From: an uncultured Calothrix sp. | GTDB lineage: Bacteria > Cyanobacteriota > Cyanobacteriia > Cyanobacteriales > Nostocaceae | DNA length: 7,933 nucleotides | Direction of reading: 5' to 3' | Assembly (NCBI GenBank): GCA_937884685.1 | Contig: CAKZYM010000556.1 | Coordinates: 1 to 7,933 of the forward strand | Shown here: positions 5,715 to 7,933 of the stretch, one piece after another | How positions within the stretch are numbered: the stretch's first letter is position 1 | Layout of the letters: every line of letters starts with the position of its first letter | Translations under genes and position numbers: made by a program | The notes under the pieces: generated by a model | What the model was told of the DNA's origin: nothing | What the model saw: the letters and a program-made list of their open reading frames with translations, nothing else | The model's database searches: none

Positions 5715-6896
5715 ATGATGCCGGAAGAACAGCCAGTATTTAATAATCAAACTTTAGATACATCTTTAAATCAGTCTTTAAATAATCCATTAGACCCTTT
5801 CCAAACGGATTATACAGAATTTAGTTCAAACCAAATGATGCACTTGGCGGGTGAGACGCTGATTGATGCCTGGGAAAATCAGGGGGATGCAAAGCAAGCA
5901 TTGGTTTATGCTGCTGCAAGTATTTTTAATTCTAAATTTACTTCTAATGCAGAAATTGCATTTGGAGAGTCTTTTGATATTCACAAAGCCCAGGCATTAG
6001 GTCATGATATTGTGACTGGTCAATCTAGTGTTTTACCAGATGTGGAATTTTTATCTAATGCAGAAATGAAAGGTGCTTTGGGTGCATACGCTGAAAGTAC
6101 AAAGACGATTTATATTAACAGTGATTTTTTGATTGATAATGTAGATAATCCGAGTGCTATAGGTAAGGTTTTAGTTGAAGAAAAAGTACATTTTATAGAT
6201 GCTTATGCAAGTCCTGTAGATTCTGATGGCGATGAAGGTGAGATATTAGCAGGGCTTGTTGCAGTGGAGAATTTTACAACAAATGAATTACAATTACTCA
6301 AGCTGGAAGATGATTCAACTACTTTTACAATTAATGGACAAGAATTGACGGTTGAACAGTCATTTGGCAATAATCTGAAACTGGATGGAGTAGATGACTA
6401 TCTTAGTATTTCCATAGATACACCAGAAACAGAAGTTACCCATGAATTTCGCTTCAAAACTACAGATATAAATGCAGGATTATTTAGTGTAGTTGATGGT
6501 GATTTGGGTATTGGTGGACATGATAGGCATATTTATTTAGAAGGGGGAAATCTTAAAACCAGAATTTGGAATACAGAAATTATCCAAAGTACAGGATTGA
6601 ATTTGGCAGATGATAAATGGCATCATGTTGCTTATGTCATTGGTGCTTCCGTTGGTGGTCAAAAGTTGTATGTTGATGGTCAATTAGTAGCTTCTGGGAA
6701 TAAAGTATCCTCTAATTTTAATTGGCAAAAACGAATTAATCTTGGTTTCTCCAATGATGCTCAAAACAAGTTTTTGAATGGAGAAATTGATGATGTGAGA
6801 GTTTGGGGTAAAACTCGCTCTCAAGCTGAGATTCAATCATCGATGGGTCAAGAATTAGCTGGTAATGAAACTGGATTAATAGGTTACTGGAAGTAA
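5715..6896 (+). CDS. N-terminal part of a multidomain surface protein: zincin-like domain plus LamG, ended by an in-frame stop
   Basis: The 393-residue product has no signal peptide and no cysteine. Residues about 38-215 resemble the N-terminal module I associate with large cyanobacterial extracellular proteins: a metalloprotease-like helix with E155-E156-K-V-H159 and D162 (a zincin HExxH in which the first His is Glu), then DSDGDEGEI at 169-177 and a closing LKLEDDSTTFTINGQ segment at 195-209. Residues about 217-393 form a LamG/concanavalin-A-like domain: LKLDGVDDYLSIS, the characteristic KWHHVAYV at 301-308, LYVDGQLVASG at 318-328, and GEIDDVRVWGKTRSQAEI at 356-373. The chain stops at TAA within GLIGYWK, where LamG proteins normally continue with a final strand; that continuation is present after the stop in the same frame. 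The product as translated is therefore truncated, losing the last LamG strand and all downstream domains. It may act as a cell-surface or exported carbohydrate- or protein-binding protein; the export route is not visible. Confidence 0.75.
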   Translation: MMPEEQPVFNNQTLDTSLNQSLNNPLDPFQTDYTEFSSNQMMHLAGETLIDAWENQGDAKQALVYAAASIFNSKFTSNAEIAFGESFDIHKAQALGHDIVTGQSSVLPDVEFLSNAEMKGALGAYAESTKTIYINSDFLIDNVDNPSAIGKVLVEEKVHFIDAYASPVDSDGDEGEILAGLVAVENFTTNELQLLKLEDDSTTFTINGQELTVEQSFGNNLKLDGVDDYLSISIDTPETEVTHEFRFKTTDINAGLFSVVDGDLGIGGHDRHIYLEGGNLKTRIWNTEIIQSTGLNLADDKWHHVAYVIGASVGGQKLYVDGQLVASGNKVSSNFNWQKRINLGFSNDAQNKFLNGEIDDVRVWGKTRSQAEIQSSMGQELAGNETGLIGYWK

Positions 6897-7933
6897 AATG
6901 AAACTACAGGAAATATTACGGTTGATTCTACTAACGCTAAACGGAACGGAGAGTTACGCAATAATCCTACTTGGATAAATAATCCTACCAAGGTAACTCA
7001 TGTAAATATTTTACCTAATCGTTATAGAAAAGAAATCCTGTTAGGAAACAAAGTTGACTTTGACGGCGATGGTAAAACAGATTTTATCCGCCAAGAGAAA
7101 GGTCATTTTGCTAGTGACAGGCATAGAATGTTTGAAACATATTTGTCAAACGGTAATGGTTCTTTTAGAAACGCTTGGGTAAGTGAGGAATCCAGCAGAG
7201 GTTTTCATGGGGACATGACAAATCTAATTATGGGAGATTTCAATGGTGATGGTAAAACCGATTTTCTGCGACAAAAAAAAGGTGATTTCACTTCAGACCA
7301 GTGGTGGATGTTTGAAACCTTTATTTCCAATGGTGATGGTTCTTTTAATACTCAATTCGTAATGCACGACCATTCAAAGAATGGTGACTTAACCAATATA
7401 TTTGTTGGTGATTTCGATGGTAACGGTAGTGATGATTTTTTACTTCAAGAAAAAGGTCATTTTGCTAATGACATTTATGGAATGCTTCAGAGTTATACCT
7501 CTTACGGAAATGGCTCATTTACTAAGCGTTGGCAAGCTGATGAATATGCGATGCATGGTGACTTAACTAACTTGTTTACTAGTAATACTATTGTTAAGCA
7601 TCAACCCTATGACAATTTTGGCAATCCTGATGGAATAGTTAACTCGTGGAAGGCAACCTTTTATAATTGGAACGGACAAGGAAATCCAATTATTGATGAT
7701 AATCACAAGATTGGTACAGTGAATTTAGGTGGAAATATTCGTTGTGATGGAACATGGGGAATGAACGCACAAAATTGGGGTACTGGTTCACCTGCTCCTG
7801 AAGTTCCCATCGACTTTTTTGCTATGCACGCTTATACACGAGTTGATTTAACCGCAGGACATACTTATAAAGTCAAGCTGCGCTCAGATGACGGTTATCG
7901 GATGTGGGCGCATAAACTGGATGGTGATCCTTT
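6897..7933 (+). pseudogene. In-frame continuation of the surface-protein gene: LamG tail, VCBS repeats, PA14-like domain (runs off window)
   Basis: The frame of the gene at 5715 stays open from just after the TAA to the window end, 345 full codons with no further stop or frameshift. It begins with NETTGNITVDSTNAKRNGEL and NNPTWIN, the expected end of the LamG domain. Three VCBS/FG-GAP-like repeats follow (7056-7583). From 7638 comes a PA14-like domain: SWKATFYNWNGQGNP, a WGTGSPAPEVPIDFF segment typical of PA14, and LRSDDGYRMWA at the expected sugar-binding strand, cut by the window edge. PA14 domains usually bind carbohydrate. The first in-frame ATG after the stop is 7128, already inside the first repeat, and no ATG, GTG or TTG codon occurs in frame before it, so an independent gene starting after the stop is unlikely. 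Taken together with the upstream part it is one gene broken by one codon. It has a single cysteine. Confidence 0.7.
7056..7583 (+). repeat. Three VCBS/FG-GAP-like protein repeats with calcium-loop motifs
   Basis: Three repeat units start at 7056, 7236 and 7410, 60, 58 and about 58 residues long. Each opens with DFDGDGKTDF, DFNGDGKTDF or DFDGNGSDDF, then an RQ or LQ plus KG motif, a MFET-like strand, SNGNGSF or its equivalent, and a closing GDLTNL- or GDMTNL-like turn. The DxDGDG pattern is the calcium-binding loop of FG-GAP/VCBS repeats, which form beta-propeller blades in integrin-like proteins. Only three blades are visible before the PA14-like domain, too few for a complete seven-blade propeller. 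Confidence 0.75.

Noticed and set aside
7128..7933. Independent gene starting at the first ATG after the in-frame stop
   Set aside because: The ATG lies inside the first VCBS repeat, has no ribosome binding site, and would leave the LamG tail and repeat start untranslated.
1..7933. CRISPR array, insertion sequence, tRNA or rRNA
   Set aside because: I saw no evenly spaced direct repeats in DNA, no recognisable transposase with terminal inverted repeats, and no tRNA-like cloverleaf or conserved rRNA segment on either strand.

Overview
The window looks like chromosomal DNA of a filamentous, Nostocales-type cyanobacterium. This is inferred from AT-rich genes with weak or absent Shine-Dalgarno sites, a run of small exported proteins in long spacers, and a large LamG / VCBS / PA14 surface protein of a kind I associate with that group. 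No marker gene (rRNA, photosystem, nitrogen-fixation) is present, so the assignment is inference. All supported genes lie on the + strand.

Region by region: 1-351 holds no recognisable gene but has two adjacent inverted repeats. Positions 352-4725 carry five consecutive genes for exported proteins I cannot name: a 203-aa secreted protein, a 109-aa secreted protein, a 147-aa secreted protein, a 264-aa secreted two-part protein, and a lipoprotein of about 461 aa. Each has its own signal peptide, and each mature chain has an even number of cysteines (2, 2, 4, 6, and 4 besides the lipidated one), which suggests disulfide-stabilised envelope or extracellular proteins. The first four genes are separated by 150-300 bp spacers, so they probably do not form one tight operon. 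A very strong hairpin follows the third gene (2124-2156). The lipoprotein gene could be read through from the fourth gene.

Positions 4726-5714 are about 1 kb without a supportable gene. This spacer ends in a 33-bp imperfect palindrome and a good ribosome binding site in front of a large surface-protein gene. That gene starts at 5715 and encodes a zincin-like N-terminal domain (EEKVH in place of HExxH), a LamG/concanavalin-like domain, three VCBS/FG-GAP-like calcium-loop repeats, and a PA14-like domain cut by the window end. The frame is broken by a single in-frame TAA at 6894-6896, in the last strand of the LamG domain. Downstream the same frame stays open and homologous-looking to the end of the window. 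The gene is therefore a very recent pseudogene, a readthrough case, or a base error.

The common theme is cell envelope and extracellular proteins: possible disulfide-bonded periplasmic or secreted factors beside a cysteine-poor, calcium-loop adhesin-like protein. I see no mobile element, CRISPR array, tRNA or rRNA. I found no convincing complete novel system. The best leads are the interrupted multidomain protein and the tandem set of unrecognised exported proteins.
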